The position numbers were made by a program, and so were the translations under genes. Below the pieces are notes generated by a model. That model was not told the origin of the DNA and ran no database searches. It saw nothing but the letters and a program-made list of their open reading frames with translations. A stretch of DNA of 64,000 bases from Frischella japonica (GTDB taxonomy: Bacteria > Pseudomonadota > Gammaproteobacteria > Enterobacterales > Orbaceae): contig NZ_JABURY010000006.1 of the NCBI RefSeq assembly GCF_014489845.1, positions 186,001 through 250,000 of the forward strand, written 5' to 3'. Positions 12,865 through 22,600 of this stretch are shown piece by piece. Position 1 is the stretch's first letter, and the number at the start of each line of letters is the position of its first letter.

Positions 12865-12880
12865 TTTGATATAAGTCACA
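12865..12880. promoter_or_regulatory. Candidate CRP site between citA and citS
   Basis: TTTGA, six bases, then TCACA: nine of ten positions of the CRP consensus halves. It lies in the divergent citA-citS control region, about 70-90 bp before the citS start. Catabolite control of citrate fermentation by CRP is established in Klebsiella and E. coli; its use here is inferred. Confidence 0.5.
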
Positions 12881-12952
12881 GAATTTGTTAATTTTTTTTG
12901 CCACTATACGCGCCAATTAATCCTTAATCTTAAATCTTGGAGAATTTGACGT

Positions 12953-14305
12953 ATGATTGATAGTGGTTTGAAAAACAACACTAGTGAAAAGCAAAATTTT
13001 TGGCCATATGGCTGGTGGAAATTAATGGACAATTACAAAATTGGTGTAATACCACTGCCATTATTTATCATTGCAGGGCTAATGATTTTTGCTGAAGTAT
13101 TAGTAACAGGGAAATTACCGAGTGAAATTGTTGTTATGGTTGTAACCTGTGCTTTTTTTGGTTTCTTATGTGGTGAAATCGGTAAACGTTTACCAATCGT
13201 TGGGAAAATGGGGGCAGCAGCAATTTGTGCAACCTTTATTCCTTCTGCATTAGTTTATTATGGTATCCTTCCTCAACCTATCGTTGAAGCAACAACTAAG
13301 TTCTATAAAGATACCCATATTCTTTATTTATATATCTGTTGTATTATCGTGGGAAGTATTATGAACATGGATAAGCGCACGCTTATTCAAGGTTTTTTAA
13401 GAATCTTTGCTCCGATGCTTTGTGGTGAGATTGTTGGTATGGTTGTCGGTGTAACAGTCGGCTATATTCTTGGTTTAACACCTTTTGAAACATTCTTCTT
13501 CTTAGTATTACCTATTATGGCAGGTGGTGTTGGTGAAGGAGCTATTCCACTTTCTATTGGTTACGCTTCAATTTTAGGTATGGAGCAAGGTGATGCACTT
13601 GGTCGGGTTCTACCTATCGTTATGTTAGGTGGTTTAACTGGAATTATTTGTGGTGGTGTACTTAACCGTATTGGTAAAGTGTATCCGCATTTAACTGGTA
13701 ATGGTCGTTTACTACCGGCTGCAAAAGACGACGAAATGATGAACCAAAAAGGGGCTAAAACAGAAATGGCAATGGATGTTACCACTTTTGCCTCAGGAGT
13801 ATTATTAGCGGCTATTCTTTATATGGTTGGTATGATTGGTCATAAATTAGTTGGTCTTCCTGCACCAGTGGGGATGTTATTTGCAGCTGTATTTGTTAAA
13901 TTAATATCAGGTGTTTCACCAAAAGTATTGAGTGGTTCACAAGTTGTTTATAAGTTTTTCCAGACATCTGTGACGTATCCTATTCTATTTGCAGTAGGTG
14001 TGGCAATTACGCCATGGGAAAGAATTGTTGATGCTTTCACAATTACTAATTTAATTGTTATTGTTTGTACAGTAGTGAGCTTAGTTTCCACAGGTTTCTT
14101 TGTTTCCAAATTACTTGGTATGTACCCAGTAGATGCAGCAGTCATTTCATGTTGTCAAAGTGGTCAAGGTGGTACCGGTGATGTGGCAATTTTAACTGCA
14201 GCTGAACGTATGGAATTAATGCCATTTGCTCAAATTGCAACTCGTATCGGTGGTGCAATCAATGTTTCTGTGTCATTACTTATTCTCGGCAATTTCTTAG
14301 TATAG
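12953..14305 (+). CDS. citS: 2-hydroxycarboxylate (citrate) sodium symporter, CitS family
   Basis: A 450-residue inner-membrane transporter of the 2HCT family with about eleven membrane segments. Two signature re-entrant loops are visible: GGVGEGAIPLS (the GGxG motif of the first half) and GQGGTGDVAIL (second half). FFGFLCGEIGKRLPI near residues 65-80 matches the early conserved stretch of CitS. The family carries citrate, malate or lactate with Na+ or in exchange; the second loop (GQGGTGD) is also seen in citrate/malate-type members, so malate use is possible. Citrate is inferred from its place at the head of the citrate lyase genes. GGAG 12 bp before the ATG is the ribosome site. Confidence 0.9.
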   Translation: MIDSGLKNNTSEKQNFWPYGWWKLMDNYKIGVIPLPLFIIAGLMIFAEVLVTGKLPSEIVVMVVTCAFFGFLCGEIGKRLPIVGKMGAAAICATFIPSALVYYGILPQPIVEATTKFYKDTHILYLYICCIIVGSIMNMDKRTLIQGFLRIFAPMLCGEIVGMVVGVTVGYILGLTPFETFFFLVLPIMAGGVGEGAIPLSIGYASILGMEQGDALGRVLPIVMLGGLTGIICGGVLNRIGKVYPHLTGNGRLLPAAKDDEMMNQKGAKTEMAMDVTTFASGVLLAAILYMVGMIGHKLVGLPAPVGMLFAAVFVKLISGVSPKVLSGSQVVYKFFQTSVTYPILFAVGVAITPWERIVDAFTITNLIVIVCTVVSLVSTGFFVSKLLGMYPVDAAVISCCQSGQGGTGDVAILTAAERMELMPFAQIATRIGGAINVSVSLLILGNFLV

Positions 14306-14312
14306 ATTTTAC

Positions 14313-14360
14313 AATTCAAAATGCAACCTTAGTTTATACTAAGGTTGTCTATTTTGAATT
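14313..14360 (+). terminator. Long interrupted hairpin between citS and the FAH gene
   Basis: An outer 10-bp arm (AATTCAAAAT with ATTTTGAATT) encloses a perfect 10-bp stem (CAACCTTAGT, loop TTAT, ACTAAGGTTG). There is no strong T-tract after it. It may act as a partial terminator or as an mRNA stabiliser that sets citS expression apart from the downstream genes. Confidence 0.6.
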
Positions 14361-14397
14361 AGTTATATTTAGTATAAATAGCTTTTAAGGAGTTTTC

Positions 14398-15240
14398 ATG
14401 AAGCTTGTTAGTTATCTTGTCTCAGGGAGAGCAAGTTTTGGTCTTCTCACTAATAATGGTATTGTTGATTTAAAACAAAGATTCGGTGATAAATATGTCG
14501 ACCTAAAATCATTAATTAGTGATAGTGAAGGTTTAGCGCTTGCTAAAAACTATATAAATGAAGCGAGTGATATCAATGAGCAAGATATTACTTATTTACC
14601 TGTCATTCCAAATCCAAATAAGATTTTATGCGTTGGTATGAATTACGCCGAAAAACGTGCTGAATTTAATGAAACAAGTTCGGCTCCAACGTTGTTTGTT
14701 CGTTTTCCGGATTCACAAACTGGTCATAAAACCGATATTATTAAACCGGCCATTACTGAAGAACTCGATTACGAAGGTGAATTAGCGATTGTCATTGGTA
14801 AAACCGCTTTTCGTATTCAACCAGAAGAAGCTTTATCATATGTAGCGGGTTATAGTTGTTACATGGATGGTTCAATTCGCGATTGGCAGTATTCTTGGTT
14901 TACTGCTGGTAAAAACTGGCCAAGTACAGGTGCATTTGGTCCATGTTTAACTACTACTGATGAAATTCCTGATCCTAAAGTATTAACCTTAGCGACCTAT
15001 TTAAATGGTCAAGAAATGCAACGTGATTCAGTCAAGAACTTAGTTCATACCGTACCAGAATTGATTTCATATATCAGTACTTTCACCCGTTTATCACCGG
15101 GCGATGTAATTCTTACTGGGTCACCAGGTGGTGTAGGTAAAAAACGTAACCCACCTGTATTTATGAAAGATGGCGATAAAATTGAAGTTGAAATTACGGG
15201 GATTGGTCGTTTGACTAATTATGTGGTAGCAGAAAAGTAG
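14398..15240 (+). CDS. Fumarylacetoacetate hydrolase family protein (possible oxaloacetate decarboxylase)
   Basis: A 280-residue cytoplasmic enzyme of the FAH superfamily. The C-terminal catalytic domain is clear: ILCVGMNYAEKRAE (near residue 76), LDYEGELAIVIGK with the metal-binding Glu pair (near 122), YMDGSIRDWQ (near 158), then GPCLTTTDEIPDP and LTGSPGGVG. The N-terminal 70 residues are the short domain seen in many bacterial members. FAH proteins act as hydrolases, isomerases or, as in FAHD1, oxaloacetate decarboxylases. Its place between citS and citC, in a cluster lacking oadGAB, makes oxaloacetate decarboxylation the most economical guess. AAGGAG precedes the ATG and citC follows after 8 bp. 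Confidence 0.85.
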   Translation: MKLVSYLVSGRASFGLLTNNGIVDLKQRFGDKYVDLKSLISDSEGLALAKNYINEASDINEQDITYLPVIPNPNKILCVGMNYAEKRAEFNETSSAPTLFVRFPDSQTGHKTDIIKPAITEELDYEGELAIVIGKTAFRIQPEEALSYVAGYSCYMDGSIRDWQYSWFTAGKNWPSTGAFGPCLTTTDEIPDPKVLTLATYLNGQEMQRDSVKNLVHTVPELISYISTFTRLSPGDVILTGSPGGVGKKRNPPVFMKDGDKIEVEITGIGRLTNYVVAEK

Positions 15241-15248
15241 GTGGTATT

Positions 15249-16304
15249 ATGTATAGTTTAGTCGATTTTTCAGTTGTTGATATCTCTAAATCATTATCTG
15301 AGCGTGAACAAATCATACAATTGTTAACATTATCGGATCTAAACTTAGACCCTCAAGTTAACATTTTTATTGTCGCTAACATGGACGGTAAAATGGTGGC
15401 TTGTGCAGGTATTGATAATAATATCATTAAATGTGTTGCAATTGACCCAAATTATCGTGGTAATCAACTTAATCTAACATTGTTAGATCATGTGATTAAA
15501 TATGCCAATGAACAGGGTCATTTTCATCTGTTTTTATATACTAAACCTGAAAATATTGACTTTTTTAAAGGATGTGGATTTTATCCTATCGTTGAAATTA
15601 ATAATCTGGTTGTGTTAATGGAAAACACTCCAGTTGGGATTAAGCAGTACTGCAAACAGCTAAGCGAACAACGCCAAAACGGTGCTAAAATTGGTAGTGT
15701 GGTAATGAATGCTAATCCGTTTACTAAAGGCCACCAACATCTTTTAGAATATGCAGCCAGCCAATGTGACTGGTTACATGTTTTTGTGGTTAATGAGAAT
15801 GTGTCATTATTTCCGTTTGATGTACGTCTACAATTAGTAAAAGAAGGTGCTAAGCATTTAAAAAATATTACAGTGCATGCAAGTTCTTCATATATCATAT
15901 CAAGAGCGACATTTCCCACTTATTTTTTGAAAGATAATATTAAAATTGATTACGCCTACATGGGGATCGATTTATTAATTTTCCGTAATTATATTGCACC
16001 AGCGCTGAATATCACCTACCGTTTTGTTGGTACCGAACCCTATAGCCAAGTGACAAATGCTTATAATACTTCTATGCGCTATTGGTTACAGGATAAAGAC
16101 GTCAGTTCATATCCGGTCATTACATTAATTGAAATTCAGCGCATCCTTGAAGGAGAAGATATTATATCGGCTTCTTTAGTTAGAAAACTGCTCGCCGCTG
16201 AGCAATATGAGCAGGTTAAGCGATTAGTTCCGGATACAACTTGGAATTATCTAGAGGCAAATTTAGATTCAGTCAAAAAATTAATTCGTTCAAAAGGTAA
16301 CTAA
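15249..16304 (+). CDS. citC: [Citrate (pro-3S)-lyase] ligase CitC
   Basis: CitC acetylates the thiol of the citrate lyase prosthetic group with ATP and acetate, switching the enzyme on. The 351-residue protein has an N-terminal GNAT-like domain (residues about 1-120, including VAIDPNYRGNQLNLTLLDH) and a nucleotidyltransferase domain with VMNANPFTKGHQHLLEYAA, the HxGH-type ATP site. ISASLVRKLL near the C-terminus matches the ISxTxVR-like motif of the superfamily. It is followed with no gap by citD, so translation is probably coupled. Confidence 0.96.
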   Translation: MYSLVDFSVVDISKSLSEREQIIQLLTLSDLNLDPQVNIFIVANMDGKMVACAGIDNNIIKCVAIDPNYRGNQLNLTLLDHVIKYANEQGHFHLFLYTKPENIDFFKGCGFYPIVEINNLVVLMENTPVGIKQYCKQLSEQRQNGAKIGSVVMNANPFTKGHQHLLEYAASQCDWLHVFVVNENVSLFPFDVRLQLVKEGAKHLKNITVHASSSYIISRATFPTYFLKDNIKIDYAYMGIDLLIFRNYIAPALNITYRFVGTEPYSQVTNAYNTSMRYWLQDKDVSSYPVITLIEIQRILEGEDIISASLVRKLLAAEQYEQVKRLVPDTTWNYLEANLDSVKKLIRSKGN

Positions 16305-16595
16305 ATGAAAATTAAAAAAGATGCGATGGCTGGCACTCTCGAATCAAGTGATTTGTTAGTGAAAGTTAGTCCTAATACAGGAATCGAAATTGTTATTAAT
16401 AGCGATGTTAATAAACAATTCGGCGATCAAATACGTACTGTAGTTGATCAAACTTTAAATGATCTCAACGTCACTGATGGTTTAATTATTATTGATGATA
16501 AAGGAGCACTTGATTGCGCTATTAAAGCAAGAGTTCAGTGTGCCGTATTGCGTGGTGCAGAAGAAGAAAATTTAGATTGGAGTAAGTTACTATGA
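16305..16595 (+). CDS. citD: Citrate lyase gamma subunit (acyl carrier protein) CitD
   Basis: The 96-residue acyl carrier of citrate lyase. Ser14 in AGTLESSD is the expected attachment site of the phosphoribosyl-dephospho-CoA group, matching Klebsiella CitD. The ATG directly follows the citC stop codon, and the last four bases overlap the citE start (ATGA), so citC-D-E are translationally linked. Confidence 0.96.
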   Translation: MKIKKDAMAGTLESSDLLVKVSPNTGIEIVINSDVNKQFGDQIRTVVDQTLNDLNVTDGLIIIDDKGALDCAIKARVQCAVLRGAEEENLDWSKLL

Positions 16596-17479
16596 AAAAA
16601 ATACGTCGCAGTATGTTATTTCTGCCGGGTGCCAATGCCGCAATGTTATCAACTTCTTTTGTTTACAAACCTGATTCAATCATGTTTGACCTTGAAGATG
16701 CCGTTTCAATCAAAGAAAAAGATTCTGCTCGCTTGTTAGTTGCTCAAACACTACTATTACCGGTTTATCGAGAACATGGTATAGAAACAGTCGTTCGTAT
16801 CAATGCCCTTAACACGCCATTTGGTTTAAAAGACCTTGAAGCTGTAGTTAGAGCTGGTGTAGATGTAGTTCGTTTACCAATGACAAATAGCGCAGAAGAT
16901 ATCCATGAGTTAGAAGCACATGTTGAACGAATTGAAAAAGAGTGTGGTCGTGAAGTAGGTAGTACTAAATTAATGGCGGCTATCGAATCAGCTCTAGGTG
17001 TGGTCAATGCTGTTTCCATTGCTAAAGCTTCACCACGTTTAATTGGTATAGCGTTAGCGGCGTTCGACTATTTAGTTGATATGCAAACTGAGCGTGGGGA
17101 CGGCACGGAATTATTTTATGCACGCTGTGCTGTTTTACATGCAGCGCGAGTGGCGGGTATTGATGCATTTGACGTCGTTTACTCAAATGTTAATGATGAT
17201 GAAGGCTTCTTAAAAGAAGTTAGCTTAATCAAAAAATTAGGTTATAACGGTAAATCACTGATTAATCCAAGACAAATTGAGTTACTACATAATGCTTATG
17301 CGCCAACAGCGGCAGAAGTTGAAAATGCACAAAAAGTGGTTGAAGCAGCAGAAGAAGGAGAGAGAAAAGGCCTAGGCGTTATTTCTCTAAATGGCAAAAT
17401 GATTGATGCGCCGATTATTGCTCGTGCCAGAAAGGTTATTGAATTAGCTAAATATTCTGGTGTACGTAAAGAATTTTGA
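16592..17479 (+). CDS. citE: Citrate lyase beta subunit CitE
   Basis: The citryl-ACP lyase subunit, which splits citryl-CitD into oxaloacetate and acetyl-CitD. The 295-residue TIM-barrel protein carries [25 protein letters not shown] (near residues 27-37) and [10 protein letters not shown]; the later [16 protein letters not shown] and [13 protein letters not shown] segments are typical of CitE. Metal-binding Glu and Asp residues are present in the IESALG and AFDYLVD regions. It overlaps citD by 4 bp and is followed by citF after 12 bp. Confidence 0.97.
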   Translation: MKKIRRSMLFLPGANAAMLSTSFVYKPDSIMFDLEDAVSIKEKDSARLLVAQTLLLPVYREHGIETVVRINALNTPFGLKDLEAVVRAGVDVVRLPMTNSAEDIHELEAHVERIEKECGREVGSTKLMAAIESALGVVNAVSIAKASPRLIGIALAAFDYLVDMQTERGDGTELFYARCAVLHAARVAGIDAFDVVYSNVNDDEGFLKEVSLIKKLGYNGKSLINPRQIELLHNAYAPTAAEVENAQKVVEAAEEGERKGLGVISLNGKMIDAPIIARARKVIELAKYSGVRKEF

Positions 17480-17491
17480 TAGGATTGAAAA

Positions 17492-19021
17492 ATGACGACT
17501 TCTCTAAACAAAAAAATTGATGATTTGCTAAGACAGCATCCAGATCTCAAAAATATTACGCCATTTGTTGACGCTAATGCAACAACACCTTATTTAAAAG
17601 ATGAATCTAAATATACTCGTAAATTATGTGATTCTATTGAGCAAGCTATAAAAAAATGTGAATTACGCGATGGTATGACGATCTCTTTCCATCACGCATT
17701 CCGTGAAGGGGATAAGGTTATTAATAAAGTTGTGGAAACTATCAGCAACTTAGGTATTAAAAATTTAACCTTAGCATCTAGTTCATTATTAAGTTGTAAC
17801 TCTGCCTTGATTCCTCATATTGAAGCAGGGGTTATCACAAAAATTTATACGTCTGGTTTACGAGGCAAATTAGCTGATGCGATTTCTCACGGTTTAATGG
17901 AAAATCCAGTACATATCCATTCTCATGGTGGACGAGTAAAACTTATTCAAAGTGGGGAAATTAATATTGATATCGCATTTTTAGCTGTTTCAACTGCCGA
18001 TGAACAAGGTAATGCAAATGGTGTATCGGGTAAATCACAATGTGGTGCTTTGGGTTATGCTATGGTTGATGCGCAGTTTGCGAAAAAAGTAGTCTTGTTG
18101 ACTGAAGATATCGTTGGTTATCCAAATCATCCAGCAAGTATTCGCCAAGATCAAGTCGATTATATTGTCAAAGTGGATGAAGTTGGAGACCCAACTAAAA
18201 TCAGTGTTGGTGCAGCACGTATCACGAGTAATCCGCGCGAATTGATGATCGCACGTTATGCTGCCGATGTTATCGAATATTCTGGTTATTTCAAAGATGG
18301 TTTTTCAATTCAGACCGGTTCCGGTGCGTCTTCAACAGCGGCAACCCGATTCTTAGAAAATCGTATGCGAGCTAAAAATATCACTGCATCATTTGCATTA
18401 GGCGGTATTACAGCAAGTATTGTGGATTTACATGAAAAAGGGTTAGTTAAACGTTTATTAGATACGCAAAGCTTTGACGGCACAGCAGGACAATCTTTAG
18501 GTAAAAACCGAGATCATATCGAAGTCTCAACCAATGTCTATGCAAATCCTGCATCGAAAGGGGCGAGTGTGGATGAGTTGGATATTGTTATCCTTAGTGC
18601 ATTAGAAATCGATCTTGATTACAATGTTAACGTATTAACAGGTTCTGACGGTGTTATGCGCGGTGCATCTGGTGGTCACTGTGATACTGCAGCTGGCGCA
18701 AACTTAACCATTATTGTTGCTCCATTGATTCGTAGCCGTATACCAACTGTGATTAAGAAAGTAACGACACTTGTCACACCAGGTGAAAGCGTTGATGTGC
18801 TGGTTACCGATCATGGTATTGCTGTTAACCCTAACCGTCCAGAAATTGCTGAACGTTTAAAAGCAGCAAATTTACCAATTATGACCATTGAAGAGCTTTA
18901 TCAACGCGCAGTTTCTTTAACTGGTGAGCCTAAACCAATCGAATTTGAAGATAAAATCGTTGGGGTTGTCCACTTCCGAGATGGATCGGTTATTGATGTA
19001 GTTCGTCAAGTTAAAGATTAA
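17492..19021 (+). CDS. citF: Citrate lyase alpha subunit CitF
   Basis: The acetyl-ACP:citrate ACP-transferase subunit, 509 residues, which exchanges citrate for acetate on CitD. It belongs to the family I CoA-transferase fold. RDGMTISFHHAFREGDKV near residue 56 and GGITASIVDLHEKGLVKRL in the middle are diagnostic, as are GASGGHCDTAAGANLTIIV and VTDHGIAVNPNRPEIAERL near the C-terminus. GATAGGATTG precedes the ATG. An intrinsic terminator follows and separates it from citX. Confidence 0.97.
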   Translation: MTTSLNKKIDDLLRQHPDLKNITPFVDANATTPYLKDESKYTRKLCDSIEQAIKKCELRDGMTISFHHAFREGDKVINKVVETISNLGIKNLTLASSSLLSCNSALIPHIEAGVITKIYTSGLRGKLADAISHGLMENPVHIHSHGGRVKLIQSGEINIDIAFLAVSTADEQGNANGVSGKSQCGALGYAMVDAQFAKKVVLLTEDIVGYPNHPASIRQDQVDYIVKVDEVGDPTKISVGAARITSNPRELMIARYAADVIEYSGYFKDGFSIQTGSGASSTAATRFLENRMRAKNITASFALGGITASIVDLHEKGLVKRLLDTQSFDGTAGQSLGKNRDHIEVSTNVYANPASKGASVDELDIVILSALEIDLDYNVNVLTGSDGVMRGASGGHCDTAAGANLTIIVAPLIRSRIPTVIKKVTTLVTPGESVDVLVTDHGIAVNPNRPEIAERLKAANLPIMTIEELYQRAVSLTGEPKPIEFEDKIVGVVHFRDGSVIDVVRQVKD

Positions 19022-19034
19022 TTTTTTCAACAGG

Positions 19035-19089
19035 ATAACATCGAATTTTTATATGTGGTATAGTATATATTCGGTGTTATTTTTTATTT
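19035..19089 (+). terminator. Terminator or attenuator between citF and citX
   Basis: ATAACATCGAAT at 19035-19046 pairs with ATTCGGTGTTAT at 19069-19080 over 12 bp with one wobble, and a TTTTTATTT tract follows. citX starts 13 bp later, so it probably depends on read-through; less CitX than lyase subunits would be enough. Confidence 0.7.
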
Positions 19090-19101
19090 GAGAAAAAAAA
19101 T

Positions 19102-19647
19102 ATGTTGATTAATTTTCATGATGGATTACCTGTTAGTTTAGAGCAGGTTTTGCTAGCCAAAGAACAACGTGTTCAAAATCAGCAAACAGTTATCGCGCAA
19201 TACCAAGCGCCAATCATTTCATTAACATTAGTCATTCCCGGACCTGTCAAAAAAAGTCCAGCGGCCAAATTTCTTTTTGATCAAGCATTAAATGCCATTC
19301 ATCAAACATTATTAGCTAATGATTTACCGATAGTTTATGAGCAACATGAAGAAGCCATTACGGGTTTTGAGGCCATTATTGCCGTCACTTGTATTGCAAC
19401 TAAATTAAAACAATTGTGTATCGAAATCGAACACAATCATCCGTTAGGTCGTTTGTGGGATATCGATATTATTGATCCAGTCACCCAAATGAGTATTCCG
19501 CGCACTGGTTTTGAACTAAAACCAAGGAAATGTCTAATTTGTGGCGATAATGCCAAAGCATGTGGACGAGGTAGACGCCACTCAGTTGTAGAAATTTTCG
19601 AAGAAATGAAAAAAATCATCAACAACTATAATGCAAAGCAAATATAA
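19102..19647 (+). CDS. citX: Apo-citrate lyase phosphoribosyl-dephospho-CoA transferase CitX
   Basis: CitX transfers the prosthetic group made by CitG onto Ser14 of CitD. The 181-residue protein begins FHDGLPVSLEQVLLAKEQRV and has the family core LTLVIPGPVKKS, GRLWDIDIIDP and the C-terminal RKCLICGDNAKACGRGRRH. In E. coli citX and citG are adjacent and sometimes fused; here they are about 9 kb apart at opposite ends of the cluster. A run of A bases and no strong Shine-Dalgarno precede the ATG, in keeping with low expression. Confidence 0.95.
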   Translation: MLINFHDGLPVSLEQVLLAKEQRVQNQQTVIAQYQAPIISLTLVIPGPVKKSPAAKFLFDQALNAIHQTLLANDLPIVYEQHEEAITGFEAIIAVTCIATKLKQLCIEIEHNHPLGRLWDIDIIDPVTQMSIPRTGFELKPRKCLICGDNAKACGRGRRHSVVEIFEEMKKIINNYNAKQI

Positions 19648-19832
19648 CAGAATAATCTCATAAGATTATTGTTGCTACTTTATGGTTTAATCTATGACAA
19701 AGTGCAATATTCTCTGTATTTCATTTTAATATTTAACATTTAGCCAGTTAAATGGTGGTATTTTTATTGTTTGATAATAACTTATTGAATAATCTAAATA
19801 TAATGTTAAAAATAATAATTTGTTGAACAATA

Positions 19833-19858
19833 CTTGAAAATAATTTAACAGCACATAT
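19833..19858 (+). promoter_or_regulatory. Predicted sigma-32 promoter of clpB
   Basis: CTTGAAA at 19833-19839 matches the heat-shock -35 element exactly. GCACATAT at 19851-19858 matches five of the seven defined bases of the CCCCATNT -10 element, with 11 bp between. Transcription would start about 65 bp before clpB. Confidence 0.6.
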
Positions 19859-19930
19859 TTTAACATCAAGCAAGGGTTTAAATATTATTCACTATATTTA
19901 AACCAAAATATTGCAAGGGAGATAAATAAT

Positions 19931-22501
19931 ATGAGGTTAGATAAACTTACTAACAAGTTTCAACAAGCTTTAGCTGATGCACAATCATTAGCATTAGGTA
20001 AAGACAATCAATATATAGAACCTATTCATGTCCTTTCGGCGATGCTTAATCAAGATGGTAGCAGTGTAAAGCCTTTATTAGCGGCGGCAGGTGCTAATGT
20101 TACATCTTTACAACAAGAGTTAGCTCAAGCGATAGACCGATTACCACAAGTTCAAGGGGTAGGTGGTGAAATCATACCATCACAAGATTTTGTGCGCGTG
20201 TTAAATCTTTGTGACAAATTAGCGCAAAAAAGTGGTGATAGTTATATCTCGTCAGAACTCTTTATCCTGGCAGTTTTGGAAGACAAGGGGAGTCTTGGTG
20301 ATATTCTTAAAAAATCAGGTGTCACTAAAGAAAGATTTAATCAGGCAGTAAGCCAAGTGAGAGGAAGTGATAACGTGAATGATCCAAATGCGGAAGAACA
20401 ACGAGGCGCATTGAAAAAATACACTATCGATTTAACCGAACGTGCCGAACAAGGCAAACTCGATCCGGTTATTGGTCGGGATGAAGAGATTCGCCGTACT
20501 ATTCAAGTATTACAACGTCGTACCAAAAATAACCCAGTGTTAATTGGTGAACCTGGTGTTGGTAAAACAGCGATTGTTGAAGGACTGGCGCAACGAATTG
20601 TTAATCGCGAAGTGCCAGAAGGATTACGTAATAAACGTGTTTTATCTTTAGATATGGGCGCTTTAATTGCCGGGGCAAAATACCGAGGTGAATTTGAAGA
20701 ACGCTTAAAAGCGGTTTTAAAAGATTTAGCCAAAGAAGAAGGACGAATCATACTATTTATTGACGAAATCCACACCATGGTCGGTGCCGGTAAAAGTGAT
20801 GGTGCCATGGATGCTGGCAACATGTTAAAACCTGCTTTAGCCCGTGGTGAATTACATTGTGTTGGTGCGACTACCTTAGATGAATATCGTCAATATATTG
20901 AAAAAGATCCAGCATTAGAACGTCGTTTTCAAAAAGTGTATGTAGCGGAGCCTACCGTTGAAGATACTATTGCGATTTTGCGTGGTTTAAAAGAACGTTA
21001 TGAGCTGCATCATCATGTGCAGATCACCGATCCGGCAATTGTCGCAGCGGCAACATTATCGCATCGTTATATTTCGGATCGTATGTTACCGGATAAAGCA
21101 ATCGATTTAATCGATGAAGCGGCTTCAAGTATCCGTATGCAAATGGATTCGAAACCGGAGTCGTTAGATCGACTTGAACGACGTATTATTCAGCTTAAAC
21201 TTGAGCAACAAGCGCTTAAGAAAGAGTCTGATGATGCTAGTAAAAAACGACTTGAGATGCTAAATGATGAACTTGCTGAGAAAGAAAAAGAGTATGCGTC
21301 GCTTGAGGAAGAGTGGAAGTCAGAGAAGGCTGCAGTTTCGGGCACTCAGACTATTAAAGCCGAATTGGAAAAAGCTCGTACTGAAATAGAACAGGCACGC
21401 CGAGCTGGTGATTTGAACAAAATGTCCGAATTACAATATGGCAAAATTCCAGAACTTGAGAAAAAATTAGCTTCGGCAACACAGCTCGAAGGTAAAACTA
21501 TGAAGTTATTGCGTAACAAAGTGACCGATAACGAAATTGCCGAAGTGTTATCTAAAGCAACCGGTATTCCGGTTTCCAGAATGTTGGAAAGCGAAAAAGA
21601 TAAATTGCTGCACATGGAAGATGCGTTACATAAACGTGTGATTGGTCAAGAAGAAGCAGTAGTAGCAGTAGCTAATGCGATTCGTCGTAGTCGTGCCGGA
21701 CTTTCTGATCCGAACAAACCAATAGGATCTTTCTTATTCTTAGGTCCAACAGGTGTTGGTAAAACTGAGCTTTGTAAAGCACTGGCAAACTTTATGTTTG
21801 ATAGTGAAGATGCCATGGTGCGAATTGATATGTCTGAGTTTATGGAAAAACATTCAGTCGCTCGATTAATTGGTGCGCCTCCGGGCTATGTTGGTTATGA
21901 AGAGGGTGGCTATTTAACCGAAGCGGTAAGACGCCGACCTTATTCCGTCATTTTACTTGATGAAGTGGAAAAAGCGCATCCGGATGTCTTTAATATTTTA
22001 TTACAAGTATTAGATGACGGTCGCTTAACCGATGGGCAGGGTCGCACGGTTGATTTTCGTAATACCGTTATTATCATGACCTCTAACTTAGGTTCTGATT
22101 TAATTCAAGGTCAGGTTGAATTAAGCTATGATGAAATGAAAGCGTTAGTTATGACCGTTGTCACTAAACACTTTAGACCGGAATTTATCAATCGTATTGA
22201 CGAAACTGTGGTCTTCCACCCACTTGGTCAAGAAAACATTAAAGCGATTGCTAAAATTCAATTGGCACATGTTGAAAAACGCTTAGAGGAACGAGGCTAT
22301 CAATTGGAAATCTCTGATGCTGCATTAGAACAGCTTGCTAAAGTTGGCTTTGATCCAATTTATGGTGCAAGACCGTTAAAACGTGCAATTCAACAAGAGA
22401 TTGAAAATCCGTTAGCTCAACAAATTTTAGCCGGGAAATTAGTACCGGGTAAAACTATTCATCTGGATTTAGTCGGTGATAACATTGAAGCTAAGCAGTA
22501 A
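19931..22501 (+). CDS. clpB: ATP-dependent disaggregase ClpB
   Basis: A hexameric Hsp100 chaperone of 856 residues (E. coli 857) that works with DnaK to pull proteins out of aggregates. An N-terminal Clp repeat domain (1-145), AAA1 with Walker A GEPGVGKT (Lys212), the M-domain coiled coil (about 400-530, rich in E/K/L heptads) and AAA2 with GPTGVGKT (Lys611) are all present, as are [10 protein letters not shown]-like [10 protein letters not shown] and the C-terminal D2 small domain. AAGGGAG precedes the ATG. The internal GTG/ATG start for the short ClpB form was not resolved. A heat-shock promoter and a strong terminator bracket the gene. Confidence 0.98.
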   Translation: MRLDKLTNKFQQALADAQSLALGKDNQYIEPIHVLSAMLNQDGSSVKPLLAAAGANVTSLQQELAQAIDRLPQVQGVGGEIIPSQDFVRVLNLCDKLAQKSGDSYISSELFILAVLEDKGSLGDILKKSGVTKERFNQAVSQVRGSDNVNDPNAEEQRGALKKYTIDLTERAEQGKLDPVIGRDEEIRRTIQVLQRRTKNNPVLIGEPGVGKTAIVEGLAQRIVNREVPEGLRNKRVLSLDMGALIAGAKYRGEFEERLKAVLKDLAKEEGRIILFIDEIHTMVGAGKSDGAMDAGNMLKPALARGELHCVGATTLDEYRQYIEKDPALERRFQKVYVAEPTVEDTIAILRGLKERYELHHHVQITDPAIVAAATLSHRYISDRMLPDKAIDLIDEAASSIRMQMDSKPESLDRLERRIIQLKLEQQALKKESDDASKKRLEMLNDELAEKEKEYASLEEEWKSEKAAVSGTQTIKAELEKARTEIEQARRAGDLNKMSELQYGKIPELEKKLASATQLEGKTMKLLRNKVTDNEIAEVLSKATGIPVSRMLESEKDKLLHMEDALHKRVIGQEEAVVAVANAIRRSRAGLSDPNKPIGSFLFLGPTGVGKTELCKALANFMFDSEDAMVRIDMSEFMEKHSVARLIGAPPGYVGYEEGGYLTEAVRRRPYSVILLDEVEKAHPDVFNILLQVLDDGRLTDGQGRTVDFRNTVIIMTSNLGSDLIQGQVELSYDEMKALVMTVVTKHFRPEFINRIDETVVFHPLGQENIKAIAKIQLAHVEKRLEERGYQLEISDAALEQLAKVGFDPIYGARPLKRAIQQEIENPLAQQILAGKLVPGKTIHLDLVGDNIEAKQ

Positions 22502-22524
22502 TTTGTGTGTTGAATAATGAAAAT

Positions 22525-22559
22525 AAAAACCGGAAAACATCATGTTTTCCGGTTTTTTT
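22525..22559 (+). terminator. Intrinsic terminator of clpB
   Basis: AAAACCGGAAAACAT and ATGTTTTCCGGTTTT form a long perfect stem followed by a run of seven T. The mirrored A-run lets it also serve the convergent minus-strand gene. Confidence 0.9.
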
Positions 22560-22600
22560 ATTGGTAATGATTACCCGACAAAAAATCTTAACCAGCCAAC

